From assembly GCF_001571265.1 (NCBI RefSeq), contig NZ_BCTL01000024.1, forward strand, positions 1 through 64,000: a DNA stretch of 64,000 nt. Direction: 5' to 3'. Shown piece after piece: positions 56,762-64,000 of the stretch (position 1 is its first letter; every line of letters begins with the position of its first letter). The position numbers and the translations under genes are program-made. Under the pieces are notes generated by a model. The model saw only the letters and a list, made by a program, of their open reading frames with translations. It was not told the origin of the DNA and searched no databases. Source of the DNA: Cedecea neteri NBRC 105707 = ATCC 33855 (GTDB taxonomy: Bacteria; Pseudomonadota; Gammaproteobacteria; Enterobacterales; Enterobacteriaceae).

Positions 56762-57673
56762 ATGGATAAACTGGAAGCCATGCGGGTCTACCGCCACGTG
56801 GTTGAAACGCAAAGTTTCGCCCGAGCCTCGGAGCTACTTGGGCTACCGAGATCAACCGTCTCCCGCATGATTAAAGACCTTGAAAACTCTCTGGCGGTGC
56901 AGCTTCTTCAGCGCACGACGAGAAAGCTAAGCGTCACGACCGACGGCCAGAACTATTACGCAGAATGTAAAAAAATCCTCGGTGATATAGCCGCCCTGGA
57001 ATCCTCCTTCCCCGGAAAAGCCGGGCAGCCGCGAGGTCGCTTTAAGATTGGCCTGCCGCAGTCGCTGGCCCGGCATTGCATTTTGCCGGAAATACCGAGC
57101 TTTATGGCGCGCTATCCTGAACTGGAACTGGTGCTTTGCTCAAGCGATCGGGTTACGGATTTAGTGCAGGAGGGATTTGACTGCGTTATTAGGGCGGGTG
57201 CGGTAGAGGATTCCACCACGCTGGTTGCCCGCCAGATCGCGCGCTTCAGGTGGTCAGTACTGGCTTCCGGGCAATACATCTCTCAATTCGGAACGCCTAA
57301 GACCTTAGAGGATTTGCAACATCATCACGCCGTAGGCTACCTCTCACACGCCACCGGGCGCACAATCGAGTGGCATTTTGACCGGCAAGGCCGTGACGTC
57401 CCCGTAAGGATGAAAGAGACGCTGGTGGTTGATGATACCGACGCCTATATCCAGGCCGGGCTTCAGGGTATGGGGTTAATTCGCGTAGCCAGCTACCTGG
57501 TGAGTTCCTACTTATCCACCGGCACGTTAATTGCCTGCCTGGACGAGTACGCCGTCGATATGCCGCTGTTTCTGGTTTACCCGCAAAGCCGCCATGTTTC
57601 CCCGACGGTACGGGCGTTTTATGACTGGAGCAAGGAAGTGCTCGGCACGATTTCTCATTCCCCCACCAGCTAA
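56762..57673 (+). CDS. LysR-family regulator
   Basis: 303 residues: LysR helix-turn-helix (FARASELLGLPRSTVSRMIKDLENSL, 17-41) and effector domain (about 90-295, GRFKIGLPQSLARHCILPEIPSFMARYPELEL). CrgA/DsdC-like subgroup that tends to control adjacent oxidoreductases. Divergent from the reductase-hydrolase pair. Effector unknown. Confidence 0.85.
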   Translation: MDKLEAMRVYRHVVETQSFARASELLGLPRSTVSRMIKDLENSLAVQLLQRTTRKLSVTTDGQNYYAECKKILGDIAALESSFPGKAGQPRGRFKIGLPQSLARHCILPEIPSFMARYPELELVLCSSDRVTDLVQEGFDCVIRAGAVEDSTTLVARQIARFRWSVLASGQYISQFGTPKTLEDLQHHHAVGYLSHATGRTIEWHFDRQGRDVPVRMKETLVVDDTDAYIQAGLQGMGLIRVASYLVSSYLSTGTLIACLDEYAVDMPLFLVYPQSRHVSPTVRAFYDWSKEVLGTISHSPTS

Positions 57674-57723
57674 TATTGGCGGGATACTTTCCACCACGAG
57701 GAGTTTTGGCCGCGATTTTGTTC

Positions 57724-58341
57724 TTACTGCTGGCTGCCTGGCAACACGGCCGCCAGCTTTCGCTGGATGCCGAGTAGCGTGCGCCGCCTGATCCAGCCGC
57801 TGGCCGGGCGAATGAGCATCCAATAGAGAGCAAACAGGGTTTTCACACGTGGCGTTGGGCAATACACGAAGGTTTCAGTACGTAATACCGCCGCGCCATT
57901 TTGCCCCGGCGTGACATCAAAGCGCAAAACCAGTTTAGCCGCACGTGGGTCGGCAAAACGCTGGAAGGCTTCGGCATCTTTCAGAGACGCTACGTCGAGC
58001 AATGGCCTCCAGAAACGCCCGACTAAACCGAAAGAGGCTTCGTGGCTGCTTTGGTGAAGCAGAGTGAAAGATCCAAACCCGAATGAGTCGGCTGGCTCAG
58101 CGCTGCCTGACTTAAAAAAAGCCCGACTCAGGCGGCGAGGCAGCTGGCGCAAACGAAGTAGCCGACGGATAACCGGATCGTCTTCCATATTCAGCCCCAG
58201 AACGGCCTGAATAATGACCTCAGGCGAGCCATTAATGGGTGGCGATAGATGCTTTTCATAAAAGCTAAACGAAGGCAGGTGGGGCGTAGCTTCTGCCTGC
58301 CGCTGACATTCACTCTCACTGACAAACCCTAAAAATGCCAC
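57724..58341 (-). CDS. Protein of unknown function
   Basis: 205 residues, no signal peptide. The C-terminal part (LVLRFDVTPGQNGAAVLRTETFVYCPTPRVKTLFALYWMLIRPASGWIRRRTL) resembles DUF2867/SRPBCC-like small proteins. The middle has FGFGSFTLLHQSSHEASFGLVGRFWRPL, a typical beta pattern. The relation to ssb downstream, or to the LysR gene that faces it tail to tail, is not clear. A homology search is decisive; this is not assigned. Confidence 0.6.
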   Translation of the reverse strand: MAFLGFVSESECQRQAEATPHLPSFSFYEKHLSPPINGSPEVIIQAVLGLNMEDDPVIRRLLRLRQLPRRLSRAFFKSGSAEPADSFGFGSFTLLHQSSHEASFGLVGRFWRPLLDVASLKDAEAFQRFADPRAAKLVLRFDVTPGQNGAAVLRTETFVYCPTPRVKTLFALYWMLIRPASGWIRRRTLLGIQRKLAAVLPGSQQ

Positions 58342-58400
58342 GGCATCTTCCTTATCCGAGGGTCACCTGTCCGGCAGATTTCATACCACAATAATAGAAA

Positions 58401-58424
58401 AAACCCTGCCAGGCAGGGTTTTAT
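58401..58424. terminator. Terminator behind ssb
   Basis: AAACCCTG, loop CCAGG, CAGGGTTT with flanking A and T tracts on both sides; ends ssb (minus strand), 36 bases behind its stop. Confidence 0.85.
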
Positions 58425-58459
58425 TTGTTCATCTTGTGCAGGTTTACACCTGCAATGGA

Positions 58460-58990
58460 TCAGAACGGGATGTCGTCGTCGAAGTCCATTGGTGGTTCGT
58501 TAGATGGCGCTGGCGCGCTCTGCTGCTGCGGACGAGACTGCGCGCCGCCGCTGAACTGGTTGCCGCCCTGTGGCTGCTGAGGCTGACCCCAACTGCCCTG
58601 CTGCTGGCCGCCGTTGCCGCCTGCCGGTGCACCGCCGCCCTGACGGCCGCCGAGCATCTGCATGGTGCCGCCAACGTTAACCACGACTTCGGTGGTGTAT
58701 TTTTCCACGCCAGCCTGGTCAGTCCATTTGCGGGTTTGCAGTGCGCCTTCGATGTAAACCTGAGAACCTTTACGCAGGTATTCACCGGCCACTTCTGCCA
58801 GTTTGCCGAACAGCACTACGCGGTGCCACTCGGTTTTTTCTTTGGTTTCGCCGGTTTGCTTATCACGCCAGGACTCTGACGTGGCCAGTGTAATGTTGGC
58901 AACTGCGCCACCATTTGGCATATAGCGTACTTCCGGGTCCTGACCCAGATTCCCAACGAGAATCACCTTGTTTACGCCTCTGCTGGCCAT
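58460..58990 (-). CDS. ssb: Single-stranded DNA-binding protein
   Basis: 176 residues: OB-fold (1-112, [41 protein letters not shown]), a Gly/Gln/Pro-rich linker and the acidic tip MDFDDDIPF that recruits SSB partner proteins. Binds single-stranded DNA as a tetramer in replication, repair and recombination. Divergent from uvrA with the LexA box between, as in E. coli. Confidence 0.97.
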   Translation of the reverse strand: MASRGVNKVILVGNLGQDPEVRYMPNGGAVANITLATSESWRDKQTGETKEKTEWHRVVLFGKLAEVAGEYLRKGSQVYIEGALQTRKWTDQAGVEKYTTEVVVNVGGTMQMLGGRQGGGAPAGGNGGQQQGSWGQPQQPQGGNQFSGGAQSRPQQQSAPAPSNEPPMDFDDDIPF

Positions 58991-59117
58991 GTTCGTGTCT
59001 CCTGAAACGGTTTTAAATAGTCTAAACCGGGGATTCTACACTATGCCACCCACAATGTTTATAGCTGCGAGGGACATTCCAGAATGTCGGCTAAGTATAG
59101 CTCGTTTCATTAAAGCA

Positions 59118-59133
59118 CTGGATATTCATTCAG
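59118..59133. promoter_or_regulatory. LexA box between ssb and uvrA
   Basis: CTGGATATTCATTCAG has the CTG...CAG ends with ten bases between. One base of the left half (G for T) departs from the E. coli uvrA box as I recall it. It would hold uvrA, and part of ssb transcription, under SOS control. Confidence 0.85.
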
Positions 59134-59224
59134 GTTTTATTGTGTCATAATTAGCCGTTTCTGGCCGTCGGTTGTACCTCATATACATACCAGGCGCATG
59201 CAGTCATTATTCCGGGAAAGGTGA

Positions 59225-62056
59225 ATGGATAAGATCGAAGTTCGGGGCGCCCGCACCCACAATCTCAAAAATATCAATCTCGTCATTCCGCGCGACAAAC
59301 TGATTGTTGTCACCGGGCTTTCGGGTTCAGGCAAATCCTCACTGGCATTCGATACCTTGTACGCAGAAGGGCAGCGCCGCTACGTTGAGTCCCTCTCCGC
59401 CTATGCGCGCCAGTTCCTGTCGCTGATGGAGAAGCCGGACGTCGACCATATCGAAGGGTTGTCGCCCGCGATTTCTATTGAACAGAAATCCACGTCCCAT
59501 AACCCGCGTTCCACCGTCGGCACCATCACGGAAATCCATGACTATCTGCGTCTGCTTTACGCCCGCGTAGGCGAACCGCGCTGCCCGGATCACGACATTC
59601 CGCTCGCGGCACAAACCGTCAGCCAGATGGTGGATAACGTGCTGGCGCAGCCGGAAGGCAAACGTCTGATGCTGCTCGCGCCGATCATTAAAGATCGCAA
59701 AGGCGAGCACGCCAAAACGCTGGAAAACCTGGCCAGCCAGGGTTACATCCGCGCACGCATTGACGGTGAAGTCTGTGACTTGTCCGATCCGCCAAAATTA
59801 GAGCTGCAGAAGAAGCACACGATTGAAGTGGTCGTCGACCGCTTTAAGGTGCGCGAAGATATCGCCCAGCGCCTGGCCGAGTCGTTTGAAACCGCGCTGG
59901 AGCTGTCAGGTGGCTCTGCCGTTGTCGCCGACATGGACGATGAAAAAGCGGAAGAGCTGCTGTTCTCCGCCAACTTTGCCTGCCCAGTTTGCGGCTACAG
60001 CATGCGCGAACTGGAACCGCGCCTGTTCTCCTTTAACAACCCGGCCGGGGCCTGCCCGACCTGCGACGGCCTGGGCGTCCAGCAATATTTCGATCCCGAT
60101 CGCGTGGTACAAAACGGCGAGCTGTCGCTGGCCGGCGGCGCCATCCGTGGCTGGGATCGCCGTAACTTCTATTACTTCACCATGCTGCGCTCGCTGGCCG
60201 AGCACTATAAGTTCGACGTGGAATCTCCGTGGAACGAGCTGAGCGACACGGTGAAGAAAGTGGTACTGCACGGTTCCGGCAAAGAAACTATCGAATTCAA
60301 GTACATGAACGATCGCGGGGACACTTCCGTGCGCCGCCATCCGTTCGAAGGCGTGCTGCACAACATGGAGCGCCGCTACAAAGAAACCGAATCTTCCGCC
60401 GTGCGCGAAGAGCTGGCGAAGTTCATCAGCAACCGCCCTTGCACCAGCTGCGAAGGCACCCGTCTGCGCCGTGAAGCGCGCCATGTGTTTGTCGAAAACA
60501 CCGCGCTGCCGACCATCTCTGATATGAGCATCGGCCATGCGATGGAATTCTTCCAGAACATGAAGCTCAGCGGCCAGCGCGCGCAAATCGCGGAAAAAGT
60601 GCTGAAAGAGATCGGCGATCGCCTGAAGTTCCTGGTGAACGTCGGCCTTAACTATCTTTCTCTCTCCCGCTCGGCAGAAACATTGTCCGGCGGTGAAGCC
60701 CAGCGTATTCGTCTGGCAAGCCAGATTGGTGCCGGGCTGGTCGGCGTGATGTACGTGCTGGATGAGCCCTCTATCGGCCTGCACCAGCGCGATAACGAAC
60801 GCCTGCTGGAAACCCTGATTCACCTGCGTAACCTCGGCAACACGGTGATTGTGGTTGAGCACGACGAAGATGCCATTCGCGCCGCCGACCATATTATCGA
60901 TATTGGTCCTGGCGCGGGCGTTCACGGCGGTCAGGTGGTTGCGGAAGGCACCATGAAGGATATTATTGCGGTGCCTGAGTCCCTGACCGGGCAGTTCCTG
61001 AGCGGCAAACGCGAAATTGCGGTACCGAAACAGCGAGTTGCCGCCGATCCGTCAAAAGTGCTCAAGCTCTCCGGTGCGAAGGGTAACAACCTGAAGGACG
61101 TCACGTTGACGCTGCCGGTGGGGCTGTTTACCTGTGTTACCGGGGTTTCCGGCTCCGGAAAATCGACGCTGATCAACGACACGTTGTTCCCGATTGCCCA
61201 GCGCCAGCTGAACGGGGCGACCATCGCAGAACCGGCACCGTACCGTGACGTTCAGGGCCTGGAGCATTTCGACAAGGTTATCGACATAGACCAAAGCCCG
61301 ATTGGCCGTACGCCACGTTCCAACCCGGCGACCTACACCGGCGTGTTCACTCCCGTTCGCGAGCTGTTTGCTGGCGTACCGGAAGCGCGCTCACGCGGCT
61401 ATACGCCGGGGCGCTTCAGCTTCAACGTTCGCGGCGGGCGCTGTGAAGCCTGCCAGGGCGACGGCGTGATCAAAGTGGAAATGCACTTCCTGCCGGATAT
61501 CTACGTGCCGTGCGACCAGTGCAAAGGCAAACGCTATAACCGTGAAACGCTGGAGATTAAGTACAAAGGCAAAAGCATTCACGAAGTGCTGGATATGACC
61601 ATTGAAGATGCACGTGAGTTCTTCGATGCCGTGCCGGCCCTGGCGCGCAAGCTGCAAACGTTGATCGACGTGGGCCTGTCCTACATTCGTCTCGGCCAGT
61701 CAGCAACCACGCTGTCAGGTGGTGAAGCGCAGCGCGTGAAGCTGGCGCGTGAGCTGTCCAAGCGTGGTACCGGCCAGACGCTGTATATCCTCGATGAGCC
61801 GACCACTGGCCTGCACTTTGCGGATATCCAGCAACTGCTGGAAGTACTGCATCAGCTCAGGGATCAGGGCAATACCATTGTGGTGATTGAACACAACCTC
61901 GACGTGATTAAAACCGCAGACTGGATTGTGGATCTGGGGCCGGAAGGCGGCAGCGGCGGCGGCGAGATTCTGGTCTCCGGCACGCCGGAAACCGTCGCCA
62001 CTTGCGAAGCATCCCATACCGCGCGGTTCCTCAAACCGTTGCTGAAGATGAAATAG
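59225..62056 (+). CDS. uvrA: Excinuclease ABC subunit A
   Basis: 943 residues (E. coli 940). Two ABC ATPase modules with Walker A at GLSGSGKSS (about 31-39) and GVSGSGKST (about 640-648), signatures [12 protein letters not shown] and [12 protein letters not shown]. Zinc fingers are at CPVCG...CPTC (about 253-280) and CEACQGDG...CDQC (about 740-766). It finds DNA damage and loads UvrB in nucleotide-excision repair. SOS-regulated through the box upstream. Confidence 0.97.
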   Translation: MDKIEVRGARTHNLKNINLVIPRDKLIVVTGLSGSGKSSLAFDTLYAEGQRRYVESLSAYARQFLSLMEKPDVDHIEGLSPAISIEQKSTSHNPRSTVGTITEIHDYLRLLYARVGEPRCPDHDIPLAAQTVSQMVDNVLAQPEGKRLMLLAPIIKDRKGEHAKTLENLASQGYIRARIDGEVCDLSDPPKLELQKKHTIEVVVDRFKVREDIAQRLAESFETALELSGGSAVVADMDDEKAEELLFSANFACPVCGYSMRELEPRLFSFNNPAGACPTCDGLGVQQYFDPDRVVQNGELSLAGGAIRGWDRRNFYYFTMLRSLAEHYKFDVESPWNELSDTVKKVVLHGSGKETIEFKYMNDRGDTSVRRHPFEGVLHNMERRYKETESSAVREELAKFISNRPCTSCEGTRLRREARHVFVENTALPTISDMSIGHAMEFFQNMKLSGQRAQIAEKVLKEIGDRLKFLVNVGLNYLSLSRSAETLSGGEAQRIRLASQIGAGLVGVMYVLDEPSIGLHQRDNERLLETLIHLRNLGNTVIVVEHDEDAIRAADHIIDIGPGAGVHGGQVVAEGTMKDIIAVPESLTGQFLSGKREIAVPKQRVAADPSKVLKLSGAKGNNLKDVTLTLPVGLFTCVTGVSGSGKSTLINDTLFPIAQRQLNGATIAEPAPYRDVQGLEHFDKVIDIDQSPIGRTPRSNPATYTGVFTPVRELFAGVPEARSRGYTPGRFSFNVRGGRCEACQGDGVIKVEMHFLPDIYVPCDQCKGKRYNRETLEIKYKGKSIHEVLDMTIEDAREFFDAVPALARKLQTLIDVGLSYIRLGQSATTLSGGEAQRVKLARELSKRGTGQTLYILDEPTTGLHFADIQQLLEVLHQLRDQGNTIVVIEHNLDVIKTADWIVDLGPEGGSGGGEILVSGTPETVATCEASHTARFLKPLLKMK

Positions 62057-62410
62057 TCAAACCGACAATTGCTGCCTGACCTGCTCAGGCAGCAATGTCA
62101 CCGCCTGCTGATACGAAGCATCCACCAGATAGTAAATTTGCGAGCCGGGCAGCGAACCGTCCAGGTACAGCGTGCTCCAGTGTGCCTTATTCAAATGGGC
62201 GCTGGGGAACACATCCTGATGCTGTTGACGCAGAAGCTCTGCCAGGTCTGGCGTCGCCTTGAGGGAGACCGCCGGGCGATGATTCTCCGCATGCACCATC
62301 GCAAACAGTACATCGCCGACTTTGATTTGTGTGGCCTTCCAGTCGCTATGCACGCTCTGCTCTGCGCCTGGTTTCTTCATGCAGTACTCTAGAAGTTCCG
62401 AATTCGTCAT
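62057..62410 (-). CDS. yjbR: MmcQ/YjbR family protein
   Basis: 117 residues (E. coli 118). Compact alpha/beta fold with a double-wing DNA-binding-like surface; conserved CMKKPGAEQSVHSDWKATQIKVGDVLFAMV, LNKAHWSTLYLDGSLP and YYLVDASYQQAV. Role unknown. It ends the base behind the convergent uvrA. Its 3' coding end carries a perfect 12-bp hairpin. Confidence 0.94.
   Translation of the reverse strand: MTNSELLEYCMKKPGAEQSVHSDWKATQIKVGDVLFAMVHAENHRPAVSLKATPDLAELLRQQHQDVFPSAHLNKAHWSTLYLDGSLPGSQIYYLVDASYQQAVTLLPEQVRQQLSV
62068..62096. terminator. Perfect 12-bp hairpin at the uvrA/yjbR junction
   Basis: ATTGCTGCCTGA, loop CCTGC, TCAGGCAGCAAT. It begins 12 bases behind the uvrA stop and lies wholly within the last codons of yjbR. 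No T-run follows. Probably marks or protects the uvrA transcript end. Confidence 0.5.
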
Positions 62411-62503
62411 CTCGATTTCCTCGTCCTGATAGTCTGGCCGGAAGCATTCGCGGCAGGATTAAGTGTGCGCCAAAAGCGCATAACAGACGAGAGAATTGAT
62501 TAA

Positions 62504-62539
62504 AAAAACGGCAACCCATTAACGTGAGCTGCCGTTTTT
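62504..62539 (-). terminator. Terminator behind aphA
   Basis: AAAAACGGCA and TGCCGTTTTT form a 10-bp stem around a 16-base loop, with A and T tracts, 11 bases behind the aphA stop. Confidence 0.8.
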
Positions 62540-62549
62540 CCTGTCGCGA

Positions 62550-63263
62550 TCAGTACTCGGAGTTAACGATAACTTCTTCGCCAAACGAGCCTGCTTTCGG
62601 CAGCGGCTGGTAGCTGGAGTTCGAGGCTCGCAGGATGCGAATCCCGCGGGCACCGACGTCCTGCGCGGCGGTGATGTCATTGTCTGAGTCGCCGTAGAAG
62701 ATTTTGATTTTCTTCTCTTTCAGCCACTGCGTTTTGGTGTTCTGGCCTTCTTTATCCCCGGCAAAGATCACCGGATTAACGTTCGGCTCGGGGATCAGGA
62801 AGTCGCTTTGCAGGGTTTTGGTGACGGTTTCGGTTTTGGTCTGGCTGCGCCCGGTGACAAAGTACACGCTGTCGCCGCGCTTGAGGTGCATGGTGATCAG
62901 GCTTTTTGCCACTTCTTTGGGCATGCTGAAGTCATCCCAGCCGTTGTTCATCTTTTCCCAGAATGCCGGGTTTTTCAGGTAGTCCTGTTTACCCGGAGAA
63001 AACTCTTTTTGCCCGCGGTAAAAACCCGGGCTTGAAAACAGCACGGTATCGTCAATATCAAACCCGACGGCGATAGGCGCACGGCCAAGCAGGCTGTTTT
63101 CGATTTGTGCCACGGAAACCCAGTGAATTGGCACCTGCTGCGCCAGCTGTGCCACGGTGACGCCAGGATTTAGCGGAGCGGGGGCAGATTCGGTTGCCAA
63201 AGCGGCGTGATTGAAGCCCACCAGCAGGCAGACGGCACTGAGTGCCAGAGCGATCTTACGCAT
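62550..63263 (-). CDS. aphA: Class B acid phosphatase
   Basis: 237 residues, as in E. coli. Signal peptide to ALA (about 23). A DDDD-superfamily phosphatase: the motif [12 protein letters not shown] (about 67-78) holds the nucleophile Asp, followed by TGRSQTKT and [10 protein letters not shown]. It dephosphorylates nucleotides and other phosphomonoesters in the periplasm as a tetramer with magnesium. Confidence 0.96.
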   Translation of the reverse strand: MRKIALALSAVCLLVGFNHAALATESAPAPLNPGVTVAQLAQQVPIHWVSVAQIENSLLGRAPIAVGFDIDDTVLFSSPGFYRGQKEFSPGKQDYLKNPAFWEKMNNGWDDFSMPKEVAKSLITMHLKRGDSVYFVTGRSQTKTETVTKTLQSDFLIPEPNVNPVIFAGDKEGQNTKTQWLKEKKIKIFYGDSDNDITAAQDVGARGIRILRASNSSYQPLPKAGSFGEEVIVNSEY

Positions 63264-63420
63264 TGTTTTCCCTTTAATTTTCTGTTTTTAATCGTTGTTA
63301 AAATGAGCAGCCTTGCCATAAAGCCTTCCGACCATACCTGCCGGGGACCGATCGACAAAGATTTTTTTCAGTTTTGTGTCAGAGAAAACAGGCAGGGTCA
63401 CAGAATAAGAGAAGGGACTT

Positions 63421-63440
63421 CCTCTCCCAAACGGGAGAGG
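63421..63440. repeat. Short palindromic repeat between aphA and tyrB
   Basis: CCTCTCCC-AAAC-GGGAGAGG, core of the dispersed family, without outer arms. It lies between tyrB and aphA (same strand) and may end the tyrB message. Confidence 0.8.
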
Positions 63441-63480
63441 AAAAAGGGACATGCAACAATTAAATTAAGTTAGCAAGCAC

Positions 63481-64000
63481 TTACATTACCGCAGCGAACG
63501 CTTGCGCCACGCGCTGGACGTTGCTGTGGTTAAGCCCGGCAACGCAAATGCGGCCGCTGGTGAGCAGGTAAATGCCAAACTCTTCGCGCAGGCGGTCGGC
63601 CTGAGCCGCACTTAACCCGGTGTAGCTAAACATGCCGCGCTGTTTCACCAGGTAGTCAAAGTTACGCCCCGGCACGGCTTTGGTCAGAACTTCCACCAGC
63701 ACCTGACGCATTTCCAGAATACGCACGCGCATGGTTTCCACTTCGGCAATCCAGCTGGCTTTCAGCTTCTCGTCGTTCAGAACCGTCGCCACTACCTGCG
63801 CCCCAAAGTTCGGCGGGCTGGAGTAGTTGCGGCGCACGGTGGCTTTCAGTTGGCCCAGCACACGCCCTGCGGCATCGCTGTCTTCGCACACCACCGAAAG
63901 CCCGCCCACGCGCTCACCGTACAGGGAGAAGATTTTAGAGAAAGAGTTACTGACCAGCATCGGCTGCCCGGAGGAGGCTATCGCGCGAATGGCATAAGCA
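63481..64000 (-). CDS. tyrB: Aromatic-amino-acid aminotransferase, 3' part
   Basis: The gene runs off the right edge; 172 codons remain. [21 protein letters not shown] holds the PLP Schiff-base Lys, and [41 protein letters not shown] and RICVAGLN match E. coli TyrB to its last residue. A type I aminotransferase making phenylalanine, tyrosine and leucine from keto acids. The first half and promoter lie outside the window. Confidence 0.96.
   Translation of the reverse strand, partial: AYAIRAIASSGQPMLVSNSFSKIFSLYGERVGGLSVVCEDSDAAGRVLGQLKATVRRNYSSPPNFGAQVVATVLNDEKLKASWIAEVETMRVRILEMRQVLVEVLTKAVPGRNFDYLVKQRGMFSYTGLSAAQADRLREEFGIYLLTSGRICVAGLNHSNVQRVAQAFAAVM

Overview
The window is enterobacterial chromosome. 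It is close to Escherichia coli in gene content and reads as the inverted form of the E. coli segment from tyrB to crfC/yjcZ. Proteins such as PhnJ, AlsB, Acs, GltP, SoxS, UvrA and FdhF match their E. coli counterparts over the whole length. Differences in accessory genes (no nrf operon, no phnCDE, a D-lyxose-type sugar locus, a diaminobutyrate operon, CCCTCACCC/GGGAGAGGG repeats) point to another genus of Enterobacteriaceae, of the Enterobacter/Lelliottia/Cedecea kind. The genus cannot be fixed from this sequence.

Layout. Positions 0.1-4.2 kb hold, all on the minus strand, an HTH/WYL-like regulator, the dynamin-like GTPase CrfC and its partner YjcZ. Positions 4.5-14.1 kb hold yjdM, yjdN and the carbon-phosphorus lyase operon phnFGHIJKLMNOP. 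The transporter genes phnCDE are gone and a 25-codon reading frame that looks like a deletion scar sits in their place. Positions 14.1-21.6 kb carry yjdP, rpiB and the D-allose genes alsR and alsBACEK. Positions 21.6-29.5 kb hold a sugar locus absent from E. coli K-12: a hybrid sensor kinase, an ABC importer, a D-lyxose isomerase and a response regulator, with the kinase and regulator genes flanking the transport and catabolic genes. Then come fdhF (selenocysteine formate dehydrogenase H, with an intact SECIS element and sigma-54 promoter), gltP, the acetate operon acs-yjcH-actP, an LrgAB/CidAB-type pair with a LysR regulator, yjcE, ghxP, a glutathione transferase, a probable RyjA-type small RNA, soxR/soxS, a secreted hydrolase directly behind soxS, pdeC and yjcB.

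Between yjcB and ssb lies about 10 kb of accessory genes (48.3-58.3 kb): two translationally coupled solute-binding proteins behind a ModE-like operator, two coupled envelope proteins, dat-ddc for 1,3-diaminopropane, a hydrolase/reductase pair with a LysR regulator, and an unknown protein. The window closes with ssb, uvrA (LexA box between them), yjbR, aphA and the 3' part of tyrB.

Dispersed repeats are prominent. Six loci carry the CCCTCTCCC/GGGAGAGGG palindrome, two of them directly behind sugar-binding-protein genes inside operons, and one ERIC element lies between alsC and alsE. No tRNA, rRNA, CRISPR array, insertion sequence or prophage was seen. The observations most worth checking are the ModE-like box with its orphan binding-protein pair, the phnCDE scar, the regulator-dynamin module, and the repeated operator-like motifs in front of alsR.
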